In this document: positions 13,299 to 13,879 of the stretch, piece after piece
Position numbering within the stretch: the stretch's first letter is position 1
Layout of the letters: every line of letters begins with the position of its first letter
NCBI GenBank assembly: GCA_002408385.1
Contig: DHSB01000194.1
Location: 1-13,879 of the forward strand
Source: Myxococcales bacterium UBA5297
GTDB lineage: Bacteria > Myxococcota > Myxococcia > Myxococcales > UBA5297
DNA: 13,879 nucleotides
Reading direction: 5' to 3'
The notes under the pieces: generated by a model
What the model saw: the letters and a program-made list of their open reading frames with translations, nothing else
Databases searched by the model: none
What the model was told of the DNA's origin: nothing
Position numbers and translations under genes: made by a program

Positions 13299-13739
13299 AT
13301 GCGCTACCCCGCTATCGTGACCCCTGAGGACGGCGCTTTCGTGGTCGTCTTCCCCGCCTGCTCGGGATGCCAGACGCAAGCTGACACGAAGGACGAGGTT
13401 CTTCCGATGGCGCAGGAGGCGTTGGAAGGCTGGCTGGAGGCGACGATGGCGGTCGGCGACGCCCCGCCGGTCCCACCGAAGTCCGTCCGCGCTCCCAAGG
13501 GCAGCCGAGTGCTCTGGGTCGAGGTTCCACCGAAGCTCGCCGTGAAGATCGAGCTTCGGTGGGCGCGACACCAAGCGCGCCTCACACAGGCGCAGCTCGC
13601 CAAGCGCGCCCAGGTCACTCAGCAGCAGATCGCCCAGCTCGAGAGCCCGGATTCCAACCCGACGCTCGACACCTTGGAGAAGGTCGCGCGCGCCCTCGGA
13701 GCCCGGCTCCAGGTCAGCCTTCGGCCCGAATCCCGGTGA
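13299..13739 (+). CDS. hicB: HicB-type antitoxin with XRE helix-turn-helix (module 2)
   Basis: This 146-aa antitoxin and probable repressor has residues 1-55 as the HicB domain (MRYPAIVTPEDGAF, FPACSGCQT, ALEGWLEATMAVGD) and 84-142 as the XRE helix-turn-helix (LTQAQLAKRAQVTQQQIAQLE, DSNPTLDTLEKVARALG). The ATG at 13299 is preceded by AGAGG. It is collinear with module 1 HicB over the whole length but stops after RLQVSLRPESR, where module 1 continues for about 66 residues. The near-identical HTH helices suggest the two HicBs recognise related DNA, as the matching palindromes indicate. A hairpin follows eight bases after the stop. Confidence 0.92.
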   Translation: MRYPAIVTPEDGAFVVVFPACSGCQTQADTKDEVLPMAQEALEGWLEATMAVGDAPPVPPKSVRAPKGSRVLWVEVPPKLAVKIELRWARHQARLTQAQLAKRAQVTQQQIAQLESPDSNPTLDTLEKVARALGARLQVSLRPESR

Positions 13740-13746
13740 AGCGCTT

Positions 13747-13768
13747 GGTCCACCAGGACCGGTGGACC
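13747..13768 (+). terminator. Hairpin after hicB, module 2
   Basis: GGTCCACC (13747-13754) and GGTGGACC (13761-13768) are perfect 8-bp arms with a 6-base loop, starting eight bases after the stop. No T-tract follows, so its use as an intrinsic terminator is uncertain. The remaining 111 bases to the edge hold no supported gene. Confidence 0.45.
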
Positions 13769-13879
13769 GTAAGCAGTGCATGGACGGGCACCTGACCTCC
13801 CGACAGGCGCGCCGTAGGGTGCCCCCCGACAATCGGACGGGCGGTCCATCGCATGAGCAGGGCGCAGGAATCGGCTGGG

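Noticed and set aside
5030..13739. The two hicAB copies as long inverted repeats able to flip the intervening DNA
   Set aside because: By eye the proteins agree at little more than half their positions, and long identical DNA stretches were not seen, so homologous recombination between them is unlikely.

Overview
The window is GC-rich DNA from a Gram-negative bacterium, most likely a myxobacterium-like lineage (Myxococcota / former Deltaproteobacteria). The evidence is the very high GC at third codon positions, lipoprotein and outer-membrane signals, and a lipoprotein with Cys-rich tandem repeats of a type common in that phylum. This placement is an inference from gene style, since no rRNA or other marker gene is present. 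No rRNA, tRNA or CRISPR array was seen.

Layout. 1-299: non-coding leader with a good promoter candidate. 300-2885 (+): two-gene operon of an outer-membrane barrel-like protein and a beta-propeller lipoprotein. 2886-3401: non-coding, with two families of small palindromic dispersed repeats. 3402-4859 (+): sodium:solute symporter, followed by a terminator hairpin. 5030-5864 (-): hicAB toxin-antitoxin module 1. 6224-7243 (-): secreted PHB-depolymerase/LpqC-type esterase lipoprotein. 7583-8185 (-): a small secreted protein built from six C-x2-NYG-x3-C units, preceded by a probably frameshifted small Cys-rich secreted peptide. 8507-9736 (-): a protein with a histone H1-like basic tail and an unrecognised domain. 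10061-11155 (+): Cys-rich-repeat lipoprotein with a C2-like C-terminus. 11386-12759 (-): overlapping three-gene operon mqsR, mqsA and a DUF6941-like gene. 13093-13739 (+): hicAB module 2.

Two themes stand out. First, the right-hand two thirds carries three type II toxin-antitoxin modules, all with the toxin gene first: two diverged hicAB paralogues facing outward at 5.0-5.9 kb and 13.1-13.7 kb, and an mqsRA pair with a third translationally coupled gene. The two hicAB modules share a matching inverted repeat, ACAA(C/G)-N6-(G/C)TTGT, right at the hicA start, so they may share or exchange repressors. The mqsR promoter candidate has an inverted repeat inside its -35/-10 spacer. Second, four exported proteins (esterase, NYG protein, frameshifted peptide, Cys-rich lipoprotein) lie between the hicAB modules, which suggests an accessory block. 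The most novel items are the mqsRA plus third-gene operon, the shared hicAB operator, the NYG hairpin-repeat protein and the H1-tail fusion.
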